The position numbers were made by a program, and so were the translations under genes. The notes beneath the pieces are model-generated. The model was not told the DNA's origin and did not search any database. It saw only the letters and a program-made list of their open reading frames with translations. From Priapulus caudatus (Eukaryota > Priapulida > Priapulimorpha > Priapulimorphida > Priapulidae): a DNA stretch of 64,000 bases. Positions 1-10,879 of this stretch are shown here, piece by piece. Position 1 is the first letter of the stretch; each line of letters begins with the position of its first letter. The stretch lies in assembly GCF_000485595.1 (NCBI RefSeq), contig NW_014578204.1:6934-70933 (forward strand). Reading direction: 5' to 3'.

Positions 1-48
<48 letters not shown>
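1..48. repeat. (CT)n microsatellite at window edge
   Basis: Uninterrupted CT dinucleotide run at the left edge; it probably continues beyond the window. No coding meaning. Confidence 0.95.
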
Positions 49-50
<2 letters not shown>

Positions 51-377
51 TTTCTCTGCTTTCGCGCGCGTTTTGTCTGAATGAGGACGAAATATTCGGC
101 GTGTGGTCACATCGGTTAGACAAACACACACCCGCGTCGCCAATGACGACTGAGTGCCCTCCTCCCTCCCTCGCCCGTGCCGACGCGTTACGTCAGTGTG
201 TACACCACCGCCGACGTTACTGCAAGAGCGCTCTCGACATTTACTCTAGTCGATGTGTACAATGGTCGCCGATCTGTCGGTACGGCAACTATATGCACCG
301 ACGGCGCTCGAGGCACCAACGCGGACGACAAAAGCCGAGAGCGCATGGTTCCAGATTGGCCTGGGTTGCTCTTGTCG
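49..377. other. Unique stretch, no gene seen
   Basis: Mixed sequence of moderate GC. Two overlapping open frames of 93-99 codons exist, but both run into the telomere-like tract and have arginine/glycine-rich low-complexity composition. I see no splice-site pair or family motif, so I call nothing. Confidence 0.5.
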
Positions 378-475
378 TTAAGGGTGAGGTTTGGGTTTGA
401 GTTTGTGGGAGGGTTAAGGCTGGGGTTGGGGTTATGTTTAGGTTTAGGGTTGGGGTAGGGTTAGGGATAGGGTTA
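378..475 (+). repeat. Interstitial telomere-like tract (TTAGGG variants)
   Basis: G-rich run of GGTTTAGG, GGGTTGGGG and TTAGGG variants, degenerate and about 100 bp long. This is the G strand, opposite to the CCCTAA tracts elsewhere in the window. I found no clear inverted repeat flanking this one. The degeneracy and length fit an old interstitial tract rather than a chromosome end. Confidence 0.75.
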
Positions 476-479
476 CGAT

Positions 480-1011
480 TGTGTTATTCTGGTTACATTC
501 CGTCTCATGATTATATATTAACATTTTATATTAGTACAGTATATTAGTATTGTATATTAATATATATATAATCATATTACTAATTATTATTATTAGGGTG
601 ATGATTAGACTGTATTGATGTTCCATTGAATAAATTCCAATGGCGCGCGTATGAAAATTGAAGCGACAGCGTTTGTGCATTATTGTGCAGCGTAGTCCAT
701 TATAATATTATATTCTTCTTCCCGAAATAAGCTCAACGTAATTACAGATTATGAATATCACGCAGATAGTTAATCGTATCAATATCTGCGTTTCGCCTTC
801 GTCATGCGTGCATGTGCGCGGAGTATCTATTCGTACCGTGCCCCCCCTCCTCCCCGCCATGTGTGCCAGCTGATTTGTATGTTTATTGTTACTGATTTAT
901 CAATTACATTTTATCGGGGTGAAATTATCTTACCAGTTTACGCGATCTATGCATGATCGTCAACCATGATTATATGTCAATAGTTAAATTGAATTATTCA
1001 CTACTGATTAT
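480..1011. other. AT-rich intergenic DNA
   Basis: AT-rich with TATTAATATA-type runs near 530-590 and a C-rich patch at 841-855. No open frame or RNA gene that I can support. Confidence 0.5.
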
Positions 1012-1036
1012 ATATATATATATGTATATATATATN

Positions 1037-1092
<56 letters not shown>
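1012..1092. repeat. (TA)n then (CA)n microsatellite with one undetermined base
   Basis: A TA run (1012-1035) is followed by a single N at 1036 and a CA run to about 1092, grading into CACG units. The lone N sits exactly at the switch between repeat types, so the join may be an assembly decision. It forms the left border of the first copy of the 1.1 kb duplication. Confidence 0.9.
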
Positions 1093-1095
<3 letters not shown>

Positions 1096-2190
1096 GCACG
1101 TACCCACGCACCCACGCACGCGCGCACCTATACGCATACACGCACTCAAACGCAGGGAGAGAAAAAGCGATCTCTCTCCCTCTCTTATATGAGTTTCGTA
1201 GCTTCGGTTTAAAACCTTTCTAGAAATTCATCTGCAAGTTTCTTTACATACAATCTCATACATTATATTTGAACTATCGTAATATGCTCGCACCGCCTGA
1301 CGGCAATCTCACAGTGCACTACATCGCAATCTACGCGTGCCGTTCTAATATGTAATCTCAATGCACGGGCCTATGACACACTTGGCCTCGGCTCTGCTAA
1401 GTCTAACTTGAGAATCTAAAAGAGCAAGCGTGCTCTTTTATGCAAAAGGCGTGCCTCGCGTGTATTCGATCGGCGATATATCAGTATTTTAATCGCATAA
1501 AATTCGAACGCGCCGTGCGCTGAATGCTCTACAAATCGTTCCGCATATTTCTGGACGTGGCAATAAAAAATGCAGAGTGCTGTTAATGTTTAATGCATAT
1601 ACGGTTTTTAATATACGCCAGTCGTTGTATTAACATCTCGCGCATTTTGAAGAAAGACTAGCCAATTTCGACGTGCATCGTGATCCCAATGGAGGCAAGC
1701 TATAAGTGCATGGATCCTCATATCAAGAGTCCATAATAGAAGATTGTCTATTATGGACTCTTGCGCATATGCACGGTAACTAAATACCCTAAATAACCCG
1801 CTTTAAACGACGCTGAAAACGTCAAAGACATTATTTAAAGGCAGAGCGCGAATGTTAAACTGTAAGAGGGTAGTACCCCGGAGAGTATCTATCGTCCGCA
1901 GTACCTATCCTAACATTGTAATGGTCTCCGTTCCCGCACGCGATGTAAAACACCAGTGACTGGTAGAAAGCACGAAGACACCACGTTTCTTCCCGATCGC
2001 TCTTTTCGGGTGAAACACACGTTCGATGCCCGGCTTCAAACCCTAACTGAACACTTGGTGAAGAAAATGAAGCCAATTTGAAAAGCAGCGGGAAAATCGT
2101 GCGATGGCAAGAGGCGGAGAAAAGCTGCGAGTCATGTTGGATTCATATAGCGACGCGACGTCAATGCTCGCACTTATATATATAATGCGT
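1093..2190 (+). repeat. 1.1 kb direct duplication, copy 1
   Basis: Matches 4545-5705 in the same orientation from the CACG tract, through the shared GAGAGAAAAAGCGATCT segment, to the TA tract at the right end. Differences are mostly single-base indels. Both copies are bordered by CA on the left and TA on the right. The open frames inside (for example 1855-2076 on minus) are not preserved between copies, so I do not call a gene. It contains two hairpins, at 1418-1441 and 1706-1774. Confidence 0.85.
1706..1774. other. Perfect 17 bp hairpin inside duplicated block
   Basis: CAAGAGTCCATAATAGA (1724-1740) pairs perfectly with its complement at 1747-1763 around a 6-base loop. Outer GTGCAT/ATGCAC at 1706-1711 and 1769-1774 extends the foldback. 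The second copy at about 5194-5257 keeps the position but has mismatches in the left arm. It could be a pre-miRNA-like stem or the core of a small foldback element; sequence alone does not decide. Confidence 0.6.
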
Positions 2191-2300
2191 GTGTGCGTGC
2201 GCGTGTGTGCGTGTGTATGGGTGAGTGCGTGTACGTGTGGTCGTGTCCGTGTCATGCGTACATGCGCACATGCGTACGTATGTTGTGTGTGGTTGTGCTC
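2186..2300. repeat. GT/GC-rich microsatellite
   Basis: Degenerate GTGTGCGTGC run. The open frames across it on both strands are products of the repeat. Confidence 0.85.
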
Positions 2301-2985
2301 ATCTTTCTCTCTGTACGCTTTATCCTATAGAATGAACGGGGTTTAGGTGGTTTGTAAATAACCAGGATAAAAGCAAAAGAGCAGGACAATCACGATACAA
2401 TCCTATATGTATCATCTGTTTTGGCGACATGATCCGACTGAACTCGCTAGGCCGTGACTGCATGCATGTCTTTGATGTGGTACCCCCAATTATTAGTGAA
2501 TGCTAAACATGACAGGTTAGCTGACAAGACTAATGCACCGTATCGTACATTATCAGTATGATATTTTGACTCTATGTGACTGACAACACGGCATATGGGG
2601 TTTTGTGTTTTGTCACAGTATTTTACTACAGCTGTAGTTTACCAAAGACATAAAGAATTTACAAAAAAATTATTTGTTTGTAGTATCACTGCTTAGCTGA
2701 CAATATTCAATTTCTCTGGGCTGCGAAATTGCAGGGTTTAGGTCTGTATCTGACGAAGCTATGAGACTTTAAAATCTGTACCAGCCCGGTTAAACTTCCA
2801 AAAAGCATCAATAATCCCCACCTCAAATACTACAGATTTTTGTAAGCCCATTTTGTCTTACATTTAGTAATATAGTAGTTAGTACCATTACTAACAATCG
2901 TAACTGAATTTGCATGGATTTGTTTACGTAAGAAATCAGAAATCAATATAGATGTATGCGAATCATTTAAACTAGAAACCTGTTA
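2301..2985. other. Unique intergenic stretch, nothing recognised
   Basis: AT-rich unique sequence with no long open frame, no RNA gene and no repeat structure that I can see. Confidence 0.5.
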
Positions 2986-2987
2986 TT

Positions 2988-3068
2988 TTGCTAAACCTGG
3001 TAACCCCTAATCGTAACAATAACCATAACCCTAACTCTAACCCTAACCCTAACGCTACCAGGTAGCGC
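2988..3068. repeat. Interstitial CCCTAA tract between short inverted repeats
   Basis: Variant then exact CCCTAA units (about 3003-3053) lie between ACCTGGTA (2994-3001) and its complement TACCAGGT (3056-3063). The flanking inverted repeat is short, but it repeats the arrangement of the telomere-repeat elements at 32411 and 45018. Confidence 0.65.
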
Positions 3069-3950
3069 TTCTTAATTAGCACTATGTCAGAAAAGCTTGA
3101 GATATTCATGTATTACATGTGTACAGTTTCATATTTCTTCTCAATTCGGCTCTATATGAGAAAAATATCAGAGCCCAAGCATCGCGTGCGTGTGCAATGT
3201 TTCACAGTAATATTGTGAACAATACGGGTCGCATCCAATTCGTAATACATTTGGTAATAAAGCATATTGCCATTACCAACGCATCATAATTGCAATACTT
3301 TTACGTAACCTGTTTGCTTAATCCACAAGAGACATTTTGAAATATAACACGCTCATGTAGGCCAAATAATCTGTGAGATATATTGGTCGTTTAATATATC
3401 ATAGTGGAAGACAAATCCTTTTTTCAATTTTATTGTTTCAAACTAGGTGTTTTTAATCATTTAAAGACGTCTATCCAATATATTTTATTTTCGTATTAGT
3501 ATAGATAGGCATAGGGCCTATGCAAATCATTTGGGCTATTTTTCTTTTTAGCACGATTGGATAAATATTTTGAAGGCATTGCCAAACATCTACCACCAGG
3601 TGGCGCTGTCTAATTGGCACGACATTAGAAACTGTCCAGGATCCCAAGTAATACACATGGACAACGTTACACAGTTCTACAAAACGGGATACCGTATGGC
3701 AATATTATGTGCTTACCCGCTGTACTATCGCACAAAGGAAAAGTACACACAAGTCTTATTACACTTGAAATCAAATCGAATGAATCCGACAGCCAAATCC
3801 TCATGGTCAAATTTTTGCACGCTTTTCAGAACTCGCTGTCTATGCCATACACTTACATTAAAAGCAGGGAATCATTAAAACCCCGTGTCAGCTGATTGTT
3901 GAAATATACTTTCTGGAAGAAGTGGTTCGATCTCCCTCATTCATGCCAAC
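3069..3950. other. Intergenic DNA with small ORFs
   Basis: Unique, AT-rich. Overlapping open frames of 61-102 codons occur on both strands at 3471-3895, without recognisable motifs. I treat them as chance frames. It holds one CTCF-like site (listed separately). Confidence 0.45.
3593..3608 (+). promoter_or_regulatory. CTCF-like motif
   Basis: CCACCAGGTGGCGCTG differs at one position from the strong bilaterian CTCF core CCACCAGGGGGCGC. A single motif match is weak evidence of binding. No gene start is visible nearby. Confidence 0.3.
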
Positions 3951-4320
3951 CTCTCTCTCTCTCTCTCTTCCACTCTCCATCGCTTTCTCGCTTGTTCTCC
4001 TTGACGCACTCATGTTTTTGCGCACGCGTTCTCTCTCCCTTTGTATATCTTTAGTTTTCACTCTCTGCTATTTACTCTCTCATACCCCGACTCTCATCCT
4101 AAATTGGCACGTTTTGACTCTCACCATATTTCTCGCAGTTTTCGTCTCCTATTGACTCTCTCACGCTTTCTCGTTTTTCATCCATTCGTCTCTTGTCTTT
4201 TATTTAGTTTACACTCAATCTCTATCCAGCTATCGCTGATCACATTATCTTTCTCTTCCTCTCTTTCTTTCTTTTCCTCTCTTCCTCTCTCTTACTTTCT
4301 CTCCCGCTATTTCGCACACA
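3951..4320. repeat. CT-rich pyrimidine tract
   Basis: About 370 bp dominated by CTCT, TTTCTC and CTCTC. Ser/Leu-rich open frames (3922-4155, 4041-4337) are by-products of this composition. Confidence 0.8.
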
Positions 4321-4336
4321 CACGCGCATGCAAATA

Positions 4337-4337
<1 letters not shown>

Positions 4338-4382
<45 letters not shown>

Positions 4383-4558
4383 ACACACACCACACCCACA
4401 CACACCACATACATACACATAACGCCACGCACACACACACAACGCCATCAACATACAGGCAGCACACACACACACACACCACACACACACACACACCCAC
4501 CGCGCAGGCCGCGCGCGGCGCGCCACGCACACACACACACACACGCACGTACACCAGC
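4338..4558. repeat. (CA)n compound microsatellite
   Basis: CA run with CACC and CACG interruptions and a short GC-rich insert (GCGCGCGGCGCGCC, about 4510-4524). It borders copy 2 of the 1.1 kb duplication, as the 1036-1092 tract borders copy 1. Confidence 0.9.
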
Positions 4559-5705
4559 ACGCCACGCACGTGCGCGCACCTATACGCAATACACGCACTC
4601 CAAACCGCAGCGAGAGAAAAAGCGATCTGCGTCTCCCTCGTCGTTTATGAGTTTCGTAGCTTCGGCGTTTAAAACCTTTGGACCTAGATTCATCTGGCAA
4701 GTTTTTTACATACAATCGCATACATTATATTTGACGTATACGTAATATGCTGCGGCACCCGCCTGACGGCAAATGCTCACAGTGCACTTACATCGCATAT
4801 CTACGCTGCCGTTCTAATATGCTAATCTCAATGCCAGCGGGCCTATGACACACTCGGCTCTCGGGCCTCTGGCTAGTCTAACTTGCAGAATCTAAAGGGC
4901 ACGCGTGCTCTTTTATGCATAAGGCAGTGCCTCGCGTGTATTCGAAGTGCGGGATATCTCAGTATTTTAATCGCATAAAATTCAGAGACGCGCCGTGCGC
5001 GCCATGGCTCTAACAATCGTTCCATATTTCTGAGACGTTGGCAAATAAGAAAATGCAAGTGCTGTTAAGTTTAATGCATATACGGTTGTTTAATATACGC
5101 CAAGTCGTTGTATTAACATCTCGCGCATTTTGAAAGAAGACTAAGGCCAATTTTTCGATCGTGATCGTGCATCCCAATGGAGGCAAGGCTATAAGTGCAT
5201 GGATGCCTCATATCAAGTCGGCATAATAGAGCTTGTCTATTATGGACTCTGCGCATGATCACTGTAACTAAGATACCCTAAGATAACCCGCTTTAAGCGA
5301 CGCCTGAAAACGTCAAGACTTATTTAAGCAGAGCCGCGATATGTTAAACTGTAAGAGGGTCAGTACCCGCGGAGAGTATCTATCGTCCGCGATGTACCTA
5401 TCTAACATGTGTAATGGTCTCTCGCGTTCCGCCACACGCGATGTAAACCCAGGACTGTAGGAAGCACGAAGGAACACCAACGTTTTCTTGCCCGATCGCT
5501 CGTTTTCGAGTGAAAGACAGCCGTTCGATGCGCCGCTGTCAAACCTAACTGCAACACTTGTGAAGAAAATGCAGCACATTTGAACAAGCAGCGGGAAAAC
5601 TCCGTGCGATGGCAAGGCGGAAAAAAAAAAAGCCTGCAGTCATGTTGGATTCAGTATAGGCGACCGATCGTCATGCTCGCCTAATCTATATATATATATA
5701 TATAT
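4559..5705 (+). repeat. 1.1 kb direct duplication, copy 2
   Basis: Same content and order as 1093-2190, a little longer because of many one-base insertions. It ends in a TA run (5687-5706). No conserved open frame is shared with copy 1. Indel-dominated divergence is what uncorrected long reads or two haplotypes joined in one contig would give; an old genuine duplication is the alternative. Confidence 0.85.
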
Positions 5706-5880
5706 AAGCGATGGGTGTTTTTATATTCATTCTTCGTTTTCGCATTGTGCCGAATCGTAGCGCGTTTAGACAGACGCTTAAACGATCCTCGAAGTTTTTA
5801 GATTTAAAATCTACTTAATTTTCCGTTATAAGTAATAACTAAATGTAGAGTCGAATGAATGGAAGAAAGGAAGCAGTGAT

Positions 5881-6611
5881 AGATGGATTAATGAATGAAT
5901 GGATGGATGGATGGATGGCTGGATGGATGGATGGATGGATCGGATGGGATGGATGTGTGATGTGGAATGGATGGTGGTGCTGGATGGATGGGATGAGATG
6001 GTGGCTGGATTGGATGGGGATGGATGGATGGTGATAGGTGGATGGATGGATGGATGGCATCGGATGGAATGTGATGGATGGATAGGATGGTTGGATGATG
6101 ATGGATGGATGTGATGGATGATGGATGATGGATGGATGGATGGATGGACATGGCATGGATGGATGGAGGAGGGATGATGATGGATGGATGGATGGAATGG
6201 AATGAATTGATGATGATGAGATGCGATTGATGAGTATTGGATGGCATGGTATGGATGAGATGGATCGGCTGATGGATGGCATGGATGGCTGGGATGGATG
6301 ATGGGATAGAATGGATGGATGATGGTATGGATGGCTGGATGGATGGATGGATGGATGGATGGATTGATGGATGGATGGATGGATGGATGGGTGGATGGAT
6401 GGGTGGATGCGTGGATGAATGGATGGGTGATGGATGGATGGATGCATGCATGCGTGCATGCATGGGTGGATGGATGCATGCATGTATGCATGCATGTATG
6501 GACGGACGGAGGGACGGACAGACGGACGGATGGATGGGTGGGTGAATGTATGGATCGATGGAAGTATGCATGAATGGATGGGTGTATGGTTGGATGCGTG
6601 CATGCGTGCAT
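5881..6611. repeat. TGGA/TGCA minisatellite
   Basis: About 730 bp of TGGA units with TGATGG, TGCATGCA and GGACGGACGG variants. All frames stay open on both strands (His/Pro/Ile/Ser or Met/Asp/Gly/Trp repeats up to 290 codons). These frames are artefacts of a 4 bp repeat, not genes. Confidence 0.95.
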
Positions 6612-6619
6612 GCATTAAC

Positions 6620-7090
6620 TGACGGATTATAGATGCAGCGCATAGCTGTATGCGCCCCTGCTCCAGAGAAAACGTGTTCTTGACTAAGGGGTCTGTACAT
6701 ATTGTGTACACGTGTGTTTAAAGCTCGCATGCCGTGTTTCCCGTGTCATATAACACCACATTAGCTCAATATGAAGATTTCCGTTATCCGTTGTACTACT
6801 AGTCAAGGTTACGAACTATGCTGTTTGTCATGCCAGCTCTTTTGTGTTTTTTGATGTCTTATTTATTTGATAAATGACGTGCATCTTGCCCTTACGTGCT
6901 GGTCACACGGCTTGCTGGTGTTTTATACGCAAAAGTGACGCTTGCAAGGAATAATGAATTAACCAGGCCTAGTACTAATGAATAATGTGGGAAACTGTGC
7001 TCTGATTGGTAGAGATGAGATCACATTTCAGTGGCCCTTGCGGTTCTCGGAATATGGCGGTGCAAGACCACGTCAATACAAAAACAAAAA
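6620..7090. other. Unique intergenic stretch
   Basis: No gene, RNA or repeat recognised. Confidence 0.5.
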
Positions 7091-7097
7091 AGTCCTC

Positions 7098-7252
7098 TGG
7101 GGTTAGGATTAGGGTTATGGTTTAGGATTAGGGTAGGAGTTGGGGTTCGGCTTGGGGTTGTGGTTTAGGATTGGGGTTAGGGTTAGGCTTATGGATATGA
7201 TTAGGGTCAGGGTTATTGTAGAGTTAAGGTTAGTGTTAGGGACAGGGTTATA
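7098..7252 (+). repeat. Interstitial telomere-like tract (TTAGGG variants)
   Basis: G-rich run of GGTTAGGATTAGGGTTA-type variants, about 155 bp, degenerate. G strand on +, like 378-475. Confidence 0.75.
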
Positions 7253-7377
7253 CTGCGGTCAAGGTACCGCCTTACCAGTTGTAATGTGGCTCGTGTCGAT
7301 ATAGTGTACCCAGGTTCTGCTATGGTACGGGCACTAGGTACCCTGAGGTGAACACGAGTAATAGACAGACACAAAGT

Positions 7378-8028
7378 GTAACGTACAACGATATATCTAT
7401 TTCTTTTATACCAAACTACAGTCACAATAAAGGTTCGTCGGGTTAGTAACAATGGCTCGTATACACGCTTCTCCGCGTAAGTTAGTCACGTATATACTTA
7501 ATGCTCAGCAGAGGTTCTTCTTGCTGTACCGTCGTTCAATACAGTTTAACACACAAATACGATCGCACGAATAGAGTTTAGCACAAATACTAGTCTCAAA
7601 AGAGTTTAACACAAATACAATAGCACGAATACGATAAGACAAGCTATAAGCAATACTCACATCTAGAGACCAACTCGGTGACTTCTGACTCTCTGTTGGA
7701 AAGTCCTCTCTATTTATCCTAACTTTCACGTTAATTAACCTGCTATGTCACGTGACTTAAGTTTAGCCACGCCTTGGTCAGATGGCCGCAACCGCTAACT
7801 TTTAATAGGAAGGGGGGTTCCTATTGTTCTATCTGGACCTACGTACTTGGTCGTATAAATCTCTGAAGAGTAATTAATCATTTACGAGGCCAGCTTTGCG
7901 GCTTTTCTAAAGCTAGAAAGGGGGTTATGTTGACCAGTGCCTATAACGCGGATTGCCCGAGGCGCGTCCTTGCTCGACGCGCGGTCTAAGTTCCAGTACT
8001 AATTACGATAGACTTTGCTTCATTACAT
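7378..8028 (-). mobile_element. Possible LTR (solo or degraded), minus orientation
   Basis: Read on the minus strand, this ~650 bp segment starts TGTAATG and ends CGTTACA, an inverted TGTAA/TTACA pair typical of LTR ends. Inside, in order, are a GTCACGTGAC palindrome (7747-7756), a TATA-like GGATAAATA (7711-7719), and a strong GTGAGT donor-type hexamer (7655-7660). A degenerate repeat follows, of units resembling GAGTTTAACACAAATAC and GCACGAATA (about 7536-7640). I see no matching second LTR, no clear target duplication, and no primer-binding site beginning TGG next to the end. A cellular promoter plus untranslated first exon is the alternative. Confidence 0.3.
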
Positions 8029-8029
8029 T

Positions 8030-8790
8030 ACCCCTTTACCCATGAAAAGTTGTGAGCTATTATCTTATAGCGAAGAACTTAAAGGTTAGTATTGTACGTT
8101 TGTTATTTATTTTATTCATGTTATATTTGGTTTTTCCTTTAAAAAAAATTTTGTTTTGTTGTTGAGTAAAATAGTATGTGCTACCCGTTGCCAAAAACTT
8201 AACTAAGCTTAACTACTCCTTAATTAATGCCTCAGGGTAACCTGTCCTGCGCAGACCTGCGGCAACCTGCGGCTGACCTGTCTCAGTGTACATAAATCTG
8301 CACCTGTCTTATACGTTTTTCTCGGTGGTAGCTCACCAATATAAGAAGCCATGCTAGATCTACGTAACATAGCGGGGCGTTGCTCTCTCTGTGCGCATCC
8401 CAGCGTATCTGAGCCTTACCGGCAAAATACCAGCTTGCTGCTAGCGCCAGCATGCTTGCTAAAATATGTGAGCGGTCACTGGGTGCCTACACATACTAAC
8501 CAATTTTTGTTGCTTTGATACGTATTTTGGTGGATGCAGATGTAGATCCTCACTCTATATGTCACATATACTCCGTCAACATTGCATTCCACTTTACCTC
8601 CTTACGACACACCACATGAGCACGCTATCCCCCCAATCTAGCCTACTCCTCCTTATCTCACGCCCACCCCCAACCATTCTCCCCACCAACCCTTTGTGGA
8701 AAGCATCTGCACCTGCCGATCTACGCATCTCTTCTTATGTGTACTCTTGTCTCGTGTCTCTTTCTATAACAGTGTTCTAATCTTCTGTTC
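8030..8790. other. Intergenic, C-rich toward the right
   Basis: Unique sequence. The right part (8550-8790) is pyrimidine-rich and ends in a good polypyrimidine tract in front of the candidate exon at 8816. No gene called here. Confidence 0.4.
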
Positions 8791-8815
8791 TGTCTGTGTT
8801 TTTGCGGCCATGCAG

Positions 8816-8944
8816 GACAGCTGTGGAGTTCCAAGTCGAGGTCGGGTTCTACGACATCGAAGACTCCAAGCCCGTGAACTATCGGTGCCGACGCACCGTT
8901 TTTGCCATCCGCTATCGGATGACAACCCATTGCTTGCAATATAG
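8816..8944 (+). CDS. Candidate internal exon, product unknown
   Basis: A pyrimidine-rich run and an AG (8814-8815) precede an open stretch that, read after one leading base, encodes about 43 residues beginning TAVEFQVEVGFYDIED. It includes SKPVNYRCRR and a Met/Thr/His/Cys-containing end. The composition is protein-like (alternating hydrophobic and charged residues), unlike the repeat-born frames around it. Possible donors are AG|GT after 8944 or CG|GTGCGT after 8960. I recognise no family, and no neighbouring exon was found within several kb. A processed fragment or chance frame remains possible. Confidence 0.3.
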   Translation, partial: DSCGVPSRGRVLRHRRLQARELSVPTHRFCHPLSDDNPLLAI

Positions 8945-8989
8945 GTGTAAATCAGACACGGTGCGTGATCTATCGCTCCTTCTCTTTCG

Positions 8990-9905
8990 CGCGCGCGCAC
9001 ACAAACATTAGTGTGCATCGTGGAACAATGGGGAGGTCGTTAGAAAAAAATGCGAAACCTTGTTGAATGTTATTTATGGATGTTATAATGAACGCGAAAG
9101 TGTCGTGATATTAGATCGAAAAAATAATTGGATAATTCGTCGCGTGTTTGGTATGCAAAGTGGCGCCTTGCGCATAAATTATTGATTTACATGATCAATT
9201 ATGGATTCCACTGTTATTACGCATTTGGCGATTTTTTTGGAGAAAATAATGACATTAGTGATATCAAATTGAGTACATTACATAAATCGTTTCTTGATTC
9301 TAAAAGGTTTGAAAATAAATAATGATTTTCATAATTACTTTTACATTCCACGAAATATCAGCCCATTACTTCACTACGAGTAACAGTTTAAGAAGGTCGT
9401 CCTGTTTTCCCGCTCTTACATGTCTTTCCTCTGCGTTAGTCCGTTGATAAAACTTTCACCATAGTCATATGTCGAAATACTTGGTCATATGTGATGACGC
9501 GTTGATAGAACGCAACGCCTACTGTAGGTATTTAATAGGAAAAGAGGGCGATGCTTACGAAATCACCAAATATTAGACACGGTGTGGGTCGGGCGGTAAA
9601 AGGTTTCACTTCTTGGCTAGCTACGTTTACTAGAGCCACATCAAGAATAACGACAGCGAGCATGCATGTTTACAGTTCGTTTCGTGTGCTGTCATGTCTG
9701 GTACGACATACGGTCTCGAGTACGACGTGCGTTTTTGTTCAGGTTTGATCACTATTCGAGATACGAGGGCGACGTATGGCGTGTTAAATAATGACAAAGC
9801 TGAGCTGAAATGCAACGTCGAATAGCGACTAATCGTTTCCTAATACATCTTACTATTTATTTCGGAGATGTGTAGTCCGAACTCAGCATTGTTGCTAATG
9901 AGTAT
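8990..9905. other. Unique intergenic DNA
   Basis: Short open frames (9128-9322, 9551-9748) have no recognisable motif. No repeats of note. Confidence 0.45.
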
Positions 9906-9912
9906 TATGAAT

Positions 9913-9930
9913 ATCTATCCATCTATCCAT

Positions 9931-10025
<95 letters not shown>

Positions 10026-10171
10026 CTCCCTAATCTATCTATCTATCTATGCTATGCTATCTATCTATATATTCTAGGGCTATCTAGCTAACTATCTATC
10101 CTATGCTATTTATCTAGCTATCTATCTATCTATCTATCGTATCTATCGTTATCTATCTATGCTATGCTATG

Positions 10172-10202
<31 letters not shown>

Positions 10203-10420
10203 CTAACCGTACTTATCATATCTCTCTATGACTATCTATCTATCTATCTATCTATCTATACTATCTATTGCTATCTATTCTATCTATCTATCTATGCTAT
10301 CTTATTTAATACTGTCCTATTTATCTATGCTATCTATCTTATGGCTATCTGATGCTCTCTATGCTATTATGCTATCTATTCTAATCATCTATCTAATCTA
10401 TCTATTGCTCTCATCTATCC
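9913..10420. repeat. (CTAT)n tetranucleotide array
   Basis: Near-perfect CTAT units at 9930-10025, then degenerate units with GCTAT and CTAG variants. The Tyr/Leu/Ser/Ile-rich frames are repeat products. Confidence 0.95.
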
Positions 10421-10440
10421 TCTCCCATCTCATGCTTTCT

Positions 10441-10580
<140 letters not shown>

Positions 10581-10673
10581 ACAGCTATTATCGATGTTGG
10601 CGTCAGTAAATGGTATTATCAATATGAATTTCGCATGAATCAGATGCTATAGCTTATTTACTTTCGATGATAA

Positions 10674-10877
10674 TTGCAAGCAATCTCAGAAGAAGATGCT
10701 GACAGTATTAGTGATGGCGGTAACGATGATAATAGCGATGGCTGTGATGGTGACGATGACGATGGTGATTGTGATGACGACGACAATCGAGGTGGCGACG
10801 TTCTAGCCAAAGTTGATGATGATTATGATGACGTTAAACAGGTGGTACTGTTCCGTTCCTTTATAAGGACGTTATAA
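10674..10877 (+). repeat. GATGAC-rich low-complexity tract
   Basis: A 67-codon frame rich in Asp/Gly/Asn arises from GATGAT/GACGAC triplets. The residues before and after the acidic core show no domain. It might be an acidic tail exon, but low complexity is the simpler reading. Confidence 0.5.
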
Positions 10878-10879
10878 TA

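Noticed and set aside
378-475. True chromosome end (telomere)
   Set aside because: Degenerate, about 100 bp, and followed by ordinary DNA on both sides; interstitial tract instead.
5826-6730. His/Ser/Pro/Ile-rich frames of 261-290 codons on minus
   Set aside because: They are translations of the TGGA/TGCA tetranucleotide repeat; all frames are open on both strands.
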